DNA of 64,000 bases. It comes from Strongyloides papillosus (taxonomy: Eukaryota > Nematoda > Chromadorea > Rhabditida > Strongyloididae). The notes under the pieces were generated by a model. It had not been told where the DNA came from, searched no databases, and saw only the letters and a program-made list of their open reading frames with translations. Of the stretch, positions 35,385 to 46,214 are shown piece after piece. Where the stretch lies: positions 111,815 through 175,814 of the forward strand of contig SRSI01000054.1 of the NCBI GenBank assembly GCA_005656395.1, written 5' to 3'. Numbering within the stretch: the first letter of the stretch is position 1; each line of letters opens with the position of its first letter. Made by a program: the position numbers and the translations under genes.

Positions 35385-36589
35385 GTTTTCCGTTGACGTT
35401 GACGTATTCTTCTTTTCCTAAAATTTGCTCTGCATTTTTGAACAGCCTTCCATATTTTCCACCCTAAAAGTGCAACCAAAATCAGCAATACAATTCCCAA
35501 AACTCCAAGGACAACATTTTGTACCCATATCCAAATGGATGTACCATATGTAGACAACCCAGAAAGAAGCGAAAAATTTTCCGTCCAACTCCATTGATTT
35601 TCGGTTTTCTCATTAGTAGTTTGAAACTCGGTAACCTCCTCCGGTGACAATTGTGTGCATGGGTGACCTACTGAATATTCATGAATATAGCCATCGTTAT
35701 CCACAAATTGTAGGCGTCCATCTACCAGAACAGGTAATCGCGTGTAACAAACATTCATATATTTATAGTCAGAGAAGATTGATTCAGGAGTTATTTGTCT
35801 ACACTGTTGTACATAAAAAAAATTATTATGTAGTGAAGCTCTCACATCTTTCCTATGCAGTAAAATTCTTACTTTTTCTGAAGGGTCAATAGTGTGCGTG
35901 ATTGCTTCATATTCAAGATTGCTTTTATTACAGGCGTCCACAAAGAACGGAGTAACATATTGTTGTATCAAGGAATAAGTTAAAGAACGAAAAACACCAA
36001 GTTTCCTAGAATTAGCATAATGTATTTGAAAGACATTTACAAAAAGTGCATCCCACTGGACCTTATTTAAGTCAGACACAACCAAACCAGCCTTATATAA
36101 CAGTAACTGAGCTGCAACACCCCTCACCTGTTTATCCATATTTGATGGAAAGTGTGGGGGGTTATCGTAAACTGAATCGGAAATAGTAGCTTGAGCCCAT
36201 ACCGGATCTTCTAATTGTGCCACATAACCTTTACTTAACTCCGACACATTTTGATTACACCAGTTCAGCGAGCCCGGCAATTTATACAACAATTCGGGTA
36301 ACTCCTGCAATATGACAATTAATTTTTGACTCACTGCCAACAGCGCCAGCTCCTTTTTGCAAGTCTTATCCGAAATCTTGTACAAATAACGTGATTCTAA
36401 ATGCCATTGATGCCTTATTAAACAATGCTGTTTCTGAGGAGCAGCCATAGTCCAATTAGCCATTGAAACATTGTTACAATCTAGAATATGAGTTACTCCC
36501 CCCACCATTGTTACCATACCAAAAAAAAACAAAAGCCATGTTGTCCAACTACGTGCATTGTCACGCTTCTGCATAGGTGAGGCTAAAAA
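35385..36589 (-). CDS. envelope-like type I membrane glycoprotein segment, in frame between gag and protease
   Basis: Residues about 302-703 of the long frame starting at 37489. It has an N-terminal hydrophobic segment (about residues 314-331) fit for signal peptide or anchor, then a roughly 320-residue ectodomain with eight cysteines and five N-x-S/T sequons (N340, N345, N414, N521, N638). A strong membrane-spanning helix follows (about 652-682), then a short very basic cytoplasmic tail (683-702). That is the layout of a viral class of envelope glycoprotein, not of Gag or Pol. No stop separates it from gag upstream or protease downstream. In known errantiviruses and retroviruses env lies after pol. 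The env lineage is not assigned. Confidence 0.75.
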
Positions 36590-37775
36590 AATACGGGGTA
36601 CCACAGGACCCTTAAATTCCATTATTTGTTCCTCTCCAAACTCATCAGCGGATTTGCTTCGTATGTCTGTATGTTCATCAGGTATTGGATTGATAATGTT
36701 AATACGAGAATTGTTAAATCCTGGGCGATTTGGTTTTGTTTGATAAGCGGTTGGTTTGTCCTTATATCCGCCCGATCTGTATTGGTGAGACGGCAGATTA
36801 TCCGGACGTTGCCACCGGCCCAGACGTTCCTTTTCACGTATAATCAATTCCCCTGCTCTATCCTTAATTTCTAACAGTGTCAATTTGCTGACATACGGTT
36901 CCAATTGCTCTCCGACTTTCCGTGGTAAAGTATAAAGAAATTCCATTTTCATCAGAGTTTGAAAGGATTGTTCACATCTTTGTAGTTCATACGATGAAGT
37001 ACCTTTGGTTCCCACCATTGTATTTCCCAAAATTGTAGACATAGAAATACCACATGTCGCTACCGTCTTATTTAAAAATGCTGTAAAATGTTTTTCAAAA
37101 TCCTCATTGTCCTTATAAAAGCGTAGTCGTTCTCTGTTTGCCCTCATTTGATTCATAGGAGTATCTAGTTTGCCTGCAATGTAATTTACCGCTTCTTTGT
37201 AAGTCATATCGGAAAGTCCATAATAATGTATCGCAGCACGATACAGTTGGGAAGGTCTGCCACTTAGGAAATTATCCAAAAATAGCAGCTTCATACGATT
37301 TCTTTCCCGCGAATCGTCCATTGCATGAGCTTTATCCATTGCCAATTCATATCTTTCACACCATAACGTAAATTCAGTTGAGTTTTGAGCGGTACAATTT
37401 TGTAATTTATCCAAAAATGCTGTATTATGGTAGCGGTAAGCAGGAGAGTTGGTTTCCGTACCATAGTTCGCATATTCCTTTGGGTTCATGTCGAGATAAC
37501 GGTATTCCTTGATGAATTTCGGTTTTAACTAATTTGGTTATAGGCATGTCCCATTCATGTGTAGTGGTGTCTGTAGCAGAGTCAAGAAGGTGCACGGAAG
37601 GTTTCCGTTTCGTAGTAGATGTATTCATATTTCTCAAACTGTCGATTAATGTCATAGCAGCGTCGTATTCTTCATTTGCCCAGTGATTTGTTAAAGTAGT
37701 TTCGGTATCAGCATTCAGCAATCCAGCGTTTTTCAATTGATCCAGTAAATTCTTAAAGTCCGTTTCCTTATTCAT
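36590..37775 (-). pseudogene. provirus gag, one frame change near its start
   Basis: The first ATG after the PBS is at 37775. This frame stays open to 37425, while the main long frame opens upstream of its ATG at 37489, so a frame change lies between about 37530 and 37430. The main part contains a capsid-like segment: FTLWCERYELA near 37370, LLFLDNFLSGRPS near 37285, and a YTLPRKVGEQLEPYV segment near 36930. The last matches the spacing of Ty3/gypsy capsid C-terminal domains. No CCHC zinc knuckle was found; a basic stretch near 36800 may substitute. Gag is not closed by a stop and runs straight into the env-like segment. Confidence 0.8.
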
Positions 37776-37790
37776 TGTTGAGTTCAAAAA

Positions 37791-37803
37791 GGGGTAACCT
37801 CCA
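37791..37803 (-). promoter_or_regulatory. primer binding site of the provirus
   Basis: TGGAGGTTACCCC on the minus strand, one base after the 5' LTR. TGG at this place is the complement of a tRNA CCA end. The tRNA identity was not determined. Confidence 0.75.
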
Positions 37804-37804
37804 T

Positions 37805-38023
37805 AAAAAAAGTTAGTAAAATACGTTTATTTTTAATATTAAGAAATCAAACAGGATTTCTCAATCTTTTTAGTAAGAAAAGTGTTATATTTATTTTAAA
37901 TTTATTCTTTATATATTTTTCTTTTATGTTGCATTTCCCAAGCCTCCATTAGCTTGGATTATGCAACATGTTTTCGTTACTTTATTTTGTTTATTCCATT
38001 AACATATTTTACATATCTTTACA
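37805..38023 (-). repeat. 5' LTR of the provirus
   Basis: 219 bp, identical to the 3' LTR apart from lacking one 9-bp unit. Flanked outward by TAATT, the target duplication. Confidence 0.93.
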
Positions 38024-38394
38024 TAATTATCTTATAAAATTGGTACGAAAAAAACAAACTTAAATGAGAGAGAACACACGAGAGTACAAAACTCTTATTT
38101 TTTACTACATAGGCGCCTTATACACGGGATTTTATGGCACATGTTTGCCATAATTTCATTGAAATTTTTAGTAAAATGTATATCTCTAAACTATAATGTA
38201 CAAATATTCCGCAATAATAATTAAAAGCACACGTTATCAAATTTTACTAAAAAAAATAATCACATTTGTTTTAAAAGCAGTTTTTTTTTAAATCTCAAGA
38301 CAATTGAATATGGATCGTAGCCTTGTAAGTATATCAATTAAAATATTTCTTAATCTTTTTTAAGAACAACTTTAAGCTAATGTACTGGTATATA

Positions 38395-38810
38395 TGGCCA
38401 AAAAGCTTAAGGATAAAAAACACAGAATGTACGAAATGAATAGAAAGCTTGATTGCTATAAAGAACAATTAGAATCAACATTGGAGAAACAAATTATGAA
38501 AACTCAGTAAAACAGTTTAAAGAAAAAATTTTTGCAAATGATTGAAGGGCAACAAACCTCTTGTAACATTAGTCATACATTTGTTAAACTTTCAAAAGAA
38601 GTTGATAAATATCATTCGAAGATTAAGGAATCTATATTAAAGTTTAGTAGCATGTAGTTTCTTTATGCTAAAGTATGTTAAAATATAAGTGGAGAACAAA
38701 AAATCTCTTGGAACATTACATATTCAGCTGTTAAACTTTCCCAAGATTTTTATAAATGTCATTCAAAGATTGAGCAAAATATATCAAATTTGAGCATCAT
38801 TATTGTTTTT
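38395..38810 (+). pseudogene. coiled-coil-like remnant with an internal duplication
   Basis: After AKKLKDKKHRMYEMNRKL near 38395 (charged, coiled-coil-like) two similar units follow: QQTSCNISHTFVKLSKEVD near 38550 and a QKISWNITYSAVKLSQDFY unit near 38700, each followed by a YHSKI or CHSKI segment. Stops interrupt the frame. A GTAAGT near 38327 after a short ATG-led stretch could be a splice donor. No family recognised. Confidence 0.4.
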
Positions 38811-39289
38811 TATGCATTAACAGTTAAAAAAAATATCTTTCCACCTATCATTTTTAATAAGAAATTTCTATCGATGATTTCAAAAGCTGTTATTTTTAAC
38901 TGTTTCACTTTAAACCATTAACATTGTAGAACAAAGAATCTATCAAATTTTCTTTTTCTCGTAGAGAATTGTTTTTAAATACATTTTCTTTCGGTACACA
39001 TTTCCACATTTTCGTTTTGATTTCAGTATGTACCTATGGTATAAAATATGATTGACAGTGAGAAATTTTTTTATCCAAACTTCTTATTTTTTCTTATCTA
39101 TAGTTTTTTTTTGTTTATAACTTTAGAAACTATTTTTGTTTCAACATTATATTTTTTTTTAAAAGATTTAGGTTCTATTAATAGCTTTAAAGGTGTTTTT
39201 TTGGTTTGCTTACGTAGGTCAAAATGTATAAATTAGCCGAACGACAAATCTACGGGCTTGAGTGAGATCTTTAAAAATTATTAAAAACT

Positions 39290-39955
39290 GGATAGATACG
39301 CCACTATCTTAAAAATAAAAAAAAGATTTGATGAAATTGCGCTTCAGTACTATCCTGATAAGTATAGAAATACAATACCTGGGAAAGCTGAATTATATAA
39401 AGAAATTACTAATGCTTATTCAGTTCTTAAGAACTCTACCAAACGAAGACACTACGACAATGTTTATCCCCACCGTGGGAAACCAGCTTCTCTAGAACAT
39501 ATTTTGAAAAAATTGACAATCTATGTCTCCCTCGTTTTAGTATTTTCTGGCAGACAAAAAAAATTAGAGTTTTCGGATACTTTAAGGACAACAAAGATGA
39601 TTTAGAATTTCAATCAAATGTTTTTTTAATAGATATTCCTAAAAGAATTAATGACGGAGATACTCTGATAGCAGAAAGAATAGGCGGCTTTTCGGAAGAC
39701 TGAAAAAAGATTATTGACATAAAGATAAATGTAAAATAGCTTAAGGATGATGATTTTGAAATAATTGATGAAGAACTTGTTACGACCCCTACCTTTACAC
39801 TTGAGGAAGCTTTATTAGAAAAAGTAGTGAATATCAAAATGCCTGATGGTACTTTCGAACGTGTACATATTACCCGAATTATTCCTCCGAGAGACACTTT
39901 AACGTATATTTAGGAAGCACGTGAAGTCACCTTTGGCTTGTATAAAGAATGACAA
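39290..39955 (+). pseudogene. DnaJ/Hsp40 (type II-like) pseudogene
   Basis: A J domain is recognisable at about 39300-39475: FDEIALQYYPDKY, where the invariant HPD has become YPD, then KEITNAYSVLKN and RRHYDN. A C-terminal substrate-binding part follows in a changed frame: IPKRINDGDTLI near 39635 and TFTLEEALLEKVVNIKMPDG near 39800, corresponding to the usual PGV-x-DG and ALLG-x-x-V-x-x-x-x-LDG blocks. There is no Gly/Phe linker or zinc-finger region, so it is type II-like. Loss of the HPD histidine abolishes Hsp70 stimulation in known J proteins, and stops (near 39700, 39912) confirm decay. No introns seen, consistent with a processed copy. Confidence 0.75.
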
Positions 39956-39959
39956 CAAG

Positions 39960-41885
39960 TTGCAATGCTATTTTGTATATTTGTAAAACTATAAAAAAAA
40001 TTGATAAAAGTTGCAATAATTCTAAGAAATAGTTTATTTTCAAATTTTCTTTATAATACCACACAATTGGATTTTTGTAATTTTTATAATAGTTATACTG
40101 TAAAGATAAAAACGTAAGGAATTTTACTAATATTATTGTTTGTTGTTATTTATTATCTTTAATATTACTCAAATTTATCTTTTACCAATGATTAACCGAT
40201 TGATATTTACTTTTAATAATGTATTCATAATACATTGATATATATTCGTAACATAAAAATTACCATCTGTGAAAGTTTGTATTATTTTTAAAATTTCGTG
40301 TTTTTACATAATTCATATATAATAAAAGGTTTTATAAGTAAATAAGATAACAAAAAACGCATAACTATAAAATTTATAAAGTTAAGACACATTACAATAC
40401 AAAAAACTTATTGTGAATACATATTTTTCCAATGTCTGAAAAAATAAAATAGCAGTGGTGAATCGATGGGCTCCCATTATTTTTATGTAAATTTTTTCTA
40501 CAACGAATATATTTTGAATAATCGTACTATTTCTTAAAAATTTTGTCACTTGAAAAAGTGATACTTGGAATTAATTTTTTTATTAGATATCATTGTTGTT
40601 TTCATTTAAATTATAATTTATTATCTAAAAATTAAGTTATATAGAGTTAGTTTATAAATAAAGAGTATTATTTTGGAAAAAATTTTTTTAAAATAACGAA
40701 ACAAAAATAATAAAATATTGGAAATAAAATTGCAAGAGTATTTTACTACATTAAATATGGTTTTAAATTAATTTACTAACGAATTAAAAATAGTAATATT
40801 ATAAAAACTTTAATATCGAATGTTGAACTTACGAAAATTAATTATAATGTAAATTAATTAAATGTGAAATAAATAGAATAAATAAAGTTACACAAAAAAA
40901 TATAAATCGTTAAAAAAATAATTTGAAAAATGTTTATTACTAGAAGTTTATCAATAGATAACTTTAATTCAATTTGTAATCCTGGGAGCTACCAGAGGGG
41001 ACTTTTTGGATTCGTTAAGATATGCGGTTTTGTATAAAGCAAGATTTTATCCAACAAGTAATCTAAGATACAACCAATGTAAATAGGTAAAAAGTATATT
41101 ATATATTTAATGGTGAAATTATATTTATATATTCTCCCTTCTGCATTCCTAGACATTGCATAATTGTTCCCGGAATCTGACACATTTCTTATCAAAATGT
41201 CGTGTATGAATAATTCCGTTATTACAAATTAATAATATTGTATCAGAAGAAAGTTTATCTGAAAACACGAATATATTAACAGATTTAGCGAACATAGCGA
41301 AACATTTTTCAAGATTTGAAATGAAACTTAACGACTATACTCTTGCCGTAAGTCATGAAATATTAGTAAAATCTTTTAATCAAACCGTCACATAACTATA
41401 CTACGGAAATGCAATTCAAAATCAAGATAAATTTACTAAAAATGAAGAATTTTAGGAATTGAGATAATTACAAAATGTTATTAACTAACGGTTCGATACG
41501 ATGTTAAAAGATACTGAAAATGATATGATAAAATTTAATAAAAAAAATCTACTAAAAATTTATAAATCTCTAAAATTGTTTTTGCTTAAAACATAATTGT
41601 ATTACATTACGATTAAAATACTAAGGTTATAAATTAAAAGCTGGTATTTGATAACTTTTTTGTTTGTAAATATTTGAAGTAAACGATATTTTAAATTGAA
41701 CATCTATTAAATTTATAAAATATTTACTACTTTCTTTGAAGATATTCAAAATTTTAGGCATTATATTGTAGAAAAATAAAACAAAATACTTTTAAGAAAT
41801 CAAATTACAGAAAAATCAAAACAAAACTTGCGTAATAGTCACGCTCTTAGAAATCATAATAAAATGTTAGAAATCAAATTCCAAT
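39960..41885. other. AT-rich DNA without recognised gene
   Basis: Long AT-rich stretch with no coding frame or repeat end identified. 41230-41560 has short plus-strand open pieces without recognisable domain. Confidence 0.5.
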
Positions 41886-41889
41886 GTTG

Positions 41890-44040
41890 CTGGTAAATTT
41901 TATAAGTTTAATGAACAATGTTTAAAGGATGCTCTGTGTTATGATGGCGAAACAACACATATTTTACAAGATGTAACAAAATACGTGTCAAACAAAAATG
42001 ATAGTTCAATAGTAGAAAATTCTATAAGCAATGATCCACTACACAATGTGGAGCTGAAAATCATTGATACTAGTAACATTACACAAAAAAGAAGACATAT
42101 TTCATCTACAGCACACGAAAAATATACAAACATTGAATTACATTTACCATTAGTGAGAAAGAATAATACTAGCATACTAGGTAACGGAAAAAGTGTTAAT
42201 ACTGTCAAAAATGTGGAGACAGACAAAGATACATCTTTTATGAAAACTATTAATTCAAAATCAAGTGAATCCTCAAATATAGCAGAATTATCTGAATCTG
42301 AAATCATGCATACTAATGATCTATCAATGGCATTATTAAATCTTACTTTAGATACACAAACGAATACTCAATGTAACACTAACTCACAAATGTGCCAAGA
42401 GAATGTACTATCTGGAGGTAAAGAAAAGGTCAAAAATAATGTCATACATACATCATATACAGAAATTTATGAGGCACTTCCACTATTTTTGAGGAAAATA
42501 TATGATAATTGTTCTATATCATTAAAAAACATCAAAATTTTGCCTTTTCATGACATACAACAACAAAAAGATATACAAATTATACTTATAAAATGTTTGA
42601 AAGGAGTAATTACAAAAAGTTGAAAAATGAGAAGAATAATGTCATATGATTTATTCATGAACTGTAAGAAAAAGGAATATGTAAATATACTAGTTGACCA
42701 AGTACTGCGAAAGATAAAATCATTTGAACATGTTAAAATAATCGCATATATTGCGGGACTGACAATGGAATACATATACACAAATAAAAAAAGTAATAGA
42801 ATTGACAAAAAGATCGGAAAATTATCTGCTGGAATCAAGAAGCTTGAAAAGCAAATTATCCAAATAGAAACACTATAAAAGAATAGATTAAACAAAGATA
42901 GTAATCGGGAGTCTGGTTTTTTTCTAAGAAAAATAGCAAAAAAGTTACGCTGTGCATCAGATACACCTGATACTATTATACATCAACTTAAAGGAAAGAT
43001 TGACAAATATAACCGTGGTATCAGAAATTTTAATATACGTAAACGTAATTTTATACTAGCCACAAGATTTGGACATAAACCCTCCATGAAGACATTACAT
43101 CATTTACATACAAATTCAGAAAATAGAAAGAAATGCATTTTGGATGGGAATAAGGCACGCACATTTTATTCAAACATAGCCAAGGAAGTACCTAATATTC
43201 ATCGTCCAAAATCAAACTATTTAGAAGAATTCATAACACATTTGTCCTCATTATCTAAAAACGTAAGTTACAACTTGAATAAAGATTTAATTATTGACGC
43301 TTTTGAATATGCTCTTAAATATACTTCTCCATGGAAGGCTCCTGGTCCTGATTTCATTCCTGGGGCAATTTGGAACCATTAAAAAATCGCCTGCGTCAAT
43401 GGATATTATCAATATTACAAAGAGATGAATTACCTAATTCAAATGACTGTACTGGTGTTACTTACTTACTTCATAAGAAAGGAGATGAAACTGACCCAAG
43501 CAACTACCGTCCAATCACGTGTTTAGGTATACATTACAAAGTGCTTACTGCATGTATCATCTCCATCATCCACGATTTCTTGGAGCAAAATAGAAACATC
43601 AAAGATATAGTGTTTCCAAATAACCAAATAGCAGGAAGAAAAGGTGTTCGTGCTACTATGCAAGCCCACTTAATTGATGAAGCGATCCAACTGGATAGGA
43701 AATATAATGTTCAAAAGAAAGGTGATAAAGTCTTACTACAAATGGAATATGTAGATTTCAAAAAAGCTTATGACTCAATTCATAAAGATAAGTTGATGTT
43801 AATACTGCAGCATATGGGGTTGAACATAAAAATAATTGACATCTTATCGCATCTAATGATAAACTGGAGCACAAGTATCTTTAGCAATGGTAAATTACTC
43901 AAACCATATAATATAAATCGTGGAGTGTTACAAGGAGATACTATGTTCCCATTATATTCATTTTATCTATAGCCCCCATCTCCTGGTACTTGAATAAATT
44001 AGCTAAGATTGAACTAAAGAGAAACCAGAAAGAATAGAAA
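41890..44040 (+). pseudogene. LINE copy A: N-terminal and RT portion, broken
   Basis: Reads from about 41880 in one frame (Ser/Asn-rich N-terminus) with stops at 42621-42623 (TGA) and 42876-42878 (TAA). It contains SPWKAPGPDFIPG near 43330 (the conserved segment before RT), then changes frame near 43370. Next come THLLHKKGDE-like and NYRPITCL near 43500, VDFKKAYDSIH near 43750 (RT motif A) and RGVLQGDTMFPL near 43920. A second frame change near 43950 and a TAG at 44035-44037 precede the intact downstream part. At least five lesions, so this copy cannot make the full protein. Confidence 0.88.
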
Positions 44041-45765
44041 ATGGCACCAATGAATCACATCTTCTATATGGATGATCTAAAATTTTATGCCGAAAACCGA
44101 AAAGATTTAAAGGATATGTTCATAACAACAAAGAAAATTGGTAAAGAGCTAGGTCTTGATATGAATACATCCAAATCTGCGAAAATTCAAAATGTCGATG
44201 ATGATTTACTATTGAATGAAACGAAGAGACATGCTGACAATGTTGATGAACTAGAATTAGAATTCATACCAGAAGTCAAGAACACATACGCATATCTAGG
44301 GATCGACCAAAAATCTCTCGACAATTCAAAAGTATCTATTATGAGAATCGCGGAGAAGATAGACAAGCTAAACCATGAATTATTCAAATCTGACTTAGCT
44401 GTTAAGCAGAAGGTTCAGGGATATAATTCTATCAGTATACCCGTATTGAATTACATTGCTAACAATATGCTTGGCAACACGAAATTTGAATCAACACTGA
44501 ATCAGATAAAAAAAGTATTCAAGGATAAACTGATCAAATGTCTACATAAAGCCAAAATAAACCAACAAAACAATTTGAGAGAATGTATTTTCTTACCACA
44601 TGAGAAAGGAGGATTGAGAATCAAAGATCCAGTATTTGAATACAAGTTCTCCCATGTGACAACAGCGTTGTACTTAATTTTCCGGCCTGATCTTCGTGGA
44701 ATAACACAAAATTTACTTTCATGGACTATCAATGGAAAAAGAACTATATTCAAGGACATGATGCATATTTTGAATGAAATGTTTCCTGGATTGACAATTA
44801 AAGATATCAAAATCAATTATTTAGATGATGGTAAAACAAAAATGCGCTTCAAAGATTATACATGGGAAGATATGGACACTGCCCTGGAAGAAGTCAAACA
44901 TTTGTTGTTAAATCACCATTATGAATGTATTTTAAATGATATTGGTACTAAGAACACATGGGGTAAACTGCAAAAGAATATGTTGGATATACAATATCCG
45001 ATTTTTAAATCTAACATAAAGAACGAAATGATGAGAACATATTTTGCTATATCGGAAAACCAGGTGTTGTTAAGAAGTCATCCCACAAATGCTAAAAAGG
45101 GAAAATCAAATGTATGCAGAATGTGTAAACAATATCCAGAAACTTTAACACACGTATTAACCTCGTGCGACAAAATACTCAGCACATTTGGCAAAGAAAG
45201 ACATGACCTTGTAACAAGAATAATTTGGAGAGAATTAATCAAAAAATTCAACTTTAAATATGTTCCTGGATTGAAATTGTATGAAAACGAAGATTATAAG
45301 TTACTCTGGGATTATAAGCACGAAATAGAAGAAAAACTACATCATACAAAACCAGATACCACAATTATTGATAAAAAGAAAAATGGTGTCACGTTAATCG
45401 AAGCAGCTATTTCAATGACAGAGTTAATGACAACACAAAAGCGGATTAAAGAGATAAGATACACTATGAATGGAGAAATAGAAATTACACATGAAAACTA
45501 TAAAAATATCATTCATGCCAACAACCTAAAAGATGTATTACTGAGAAATGGTTATTATGATGTAAAATTCATTCCCCTCATTGTATCAACTTCAGGAGAG
45601 ATTCTAAAGGATACCAAGGATACACTGATTGATTATTTAGCAGGCAAGAATGCTGAGAAAAACTTCAACACATATGGACCAAAATTATCATCAAATGCCT
45701 TGGCTGTATCACACAGAATACTTAGGAGATTGTTTGGGAAAACTGGAGATGATTATCGATCATGA
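44041..45765 (+). CDS. LINE copy A: RT palm/thumb, zinc finger and restriction-like endonuclease
   Basis: 574 codons open. IFYMDDLKFYA near residue 8 is the RT catalytic block (YXDD family). A long thumb/linker follows. CRMCKQYPETLTHVLTSC near residues 358-375 is the C-x2-C-x8-H-x4-C finger placed before the endonuclease in R2/R4-like elements. KPDTTIIDKKKNGVTLIEA near residues 438-456 supplies the PD...D...K-like core of the restriction-like endonuclease. It is the best-preserved LINE ORF segment in the window and would be enough to recognise the family by alignment. The start shown is simply the first ATG after the last stop, not the natural start. Confidence 0.9.
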   Translation: MAPMNHIFYMDDLKFYAENRKDLKDMFITTKKIGKELGLDMNTSKSAKIQNVDDDLLLNETKRHADNVDELELEFIPEVKNTYAYLGIDQKSLDNSKVSIMRIAEKIDKLNHELFKSDLAVKQKVQGYNSISIPVLNYIANNMLGNTKFESTLNQIKKVFKDKLIKCLHKAKINQQNNLRECIFLPHEKGGLRIKDPVFEYKFSHVTTALYLIFRPDLRGITQNLLSWTINGKRTIFKDMMHILNEMFPGLTIKDIKINYLDDGKTKMRFKDYTWEDMDTALEEVKHLLLNHHYECILNDIGTKNTWGKLQKNMLDIQYPIFKSNIKNEMMRTYFAISENQVLLRSHPTNAKKGKSNVCRMCKQYPETLTHVLTSCDKILSTFGKERHDLVTRIIWRELIKKFNFKYVPGLKLYENEDYKLLWDYKHEIEEKLHHTKPDTTIIDKKKNGVTLIEAAISMTELMTTQKRIKEIRYTMNGEIEITHENYKNIIHANNLKDVLLRNGYYDVKFIPLIVSTSGEILKDTKDTLIDYLAGKNAEKNFNTYGPKLSSNALAVSHRILRRLFGKTGDDYRS

Positions 45766-45998
45766 TTAGATTACGTGGAAGATAACAATTATACTTCAGA
45801 AAAACGAATATATAACAAGATCTGACACATTAAACAATTGAAAAAATGAATTAATGGAACTATATGAATATTAATGCAGCAGAGATGTTATCAAGATTTT
45901 AAATATAAAACTTACATTAATACATATAATTTTAATATTTAATTACATTTTATTTATGTTTATATTGTCACATACTTTATATATATTGGTTCAATAAA

Positions 45999-46206
45999 CT
46001 GGCACCTCTTTTTAGAAACATACTAATACAAAAGGATCGATAGGCAACCCTTTCAGGGTCTGTATTCGTACAGAAAATCATGATCAAGCAAACTTTTGCC
46101 CTTTTACTCTACAAGAGGTTTCTGTCCTCTTTGAGTTTGCCTTAGGACACCTACGTTACAGTATGATAGATGTACCGTCCCAGTCAAACTCCTCGCCAGA
46201 CATGGT
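45999..46206 (-). rRNA. 28S rRNA fragment (domain V region)
   Basis: The minus strand reads GAGTTTGACTGGGACGG, then GTAGGTGTCCTAAGGC, GAGGACAGAAACCTC, GTACGAATACAGACC, CTATCGATCCTTTTG, and ends GAGGTGCCAG. These are the strictly conserved large-subunit segments leading to the peptidyl-transferase region. It stops where normal 28S would continue with AAAAGTTACC; instead the LINE 3' UTR follows. About 208 bp remain, with several substitutions in conserved stems, so this is a fragment and not a working gene. Confidence 0.92.
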
Positions 46207-46214
46207 CATTGACG

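Larger units (their letters stand above)
31859..38023 (-). mobile_element. Ty3/gypsy-type provirus with env-like gene between gag and pol
   Basis: The element has two LTRs (31859-32086 and 37805-38023), PBS, PPT, and a TAATT target duplication on both sides (31854-31858 and 38024-38028). Its internal region is read on the minus strand in the order gag, membrane-glycoprotein segment, protease, RT, RNase H, integrase. Nothing lies between integrase and the 3' LTR; pol runs into the LTR. The LTRs are identical apart from one 9-bp unit, so insertion is recent, yet the coding region carries one frame change and two nonsense codons. It is described here as found and is defective. Confidence 0.93.
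31767..38134. mobile_element. MITE-like element split by the provirus
   Basis: TAAAATCCTGTGTATAAAGT at 31767 and the reverse complement of 38113-38134 (TAAAATCCCGTGTATAAGGC) are inverted repeats differing at three of the first 22 positions. Without the provirus and one target copy the element would be roughly 200 bp. This dates the MITE as older than the provirus. Superfamily not determined. Confidence 0.6.
41890..45998 (+). mobile_element. RLE-type LINE copy A (R4/Dong-like), 3' end against antisense 28S rRNA
   Basis: Single-ORF non-LTR element encoding RT, CCHC-type finger and restriction-like endonuclease in that order, the organisation of the R2/R4/NeSL groups. The 3' UTR runs from 45766 to about 45998, and the next base belongs to antisense 28S rRNA. 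The 5' part is damaged and its true start is uncertain. Confidence 0.85.

Noticed and set aside
41939..42307. 122-codon minus-strand frame rich in Leu/Phe
   Set aside because: Antisense of the LINE copy A N-terminal region.
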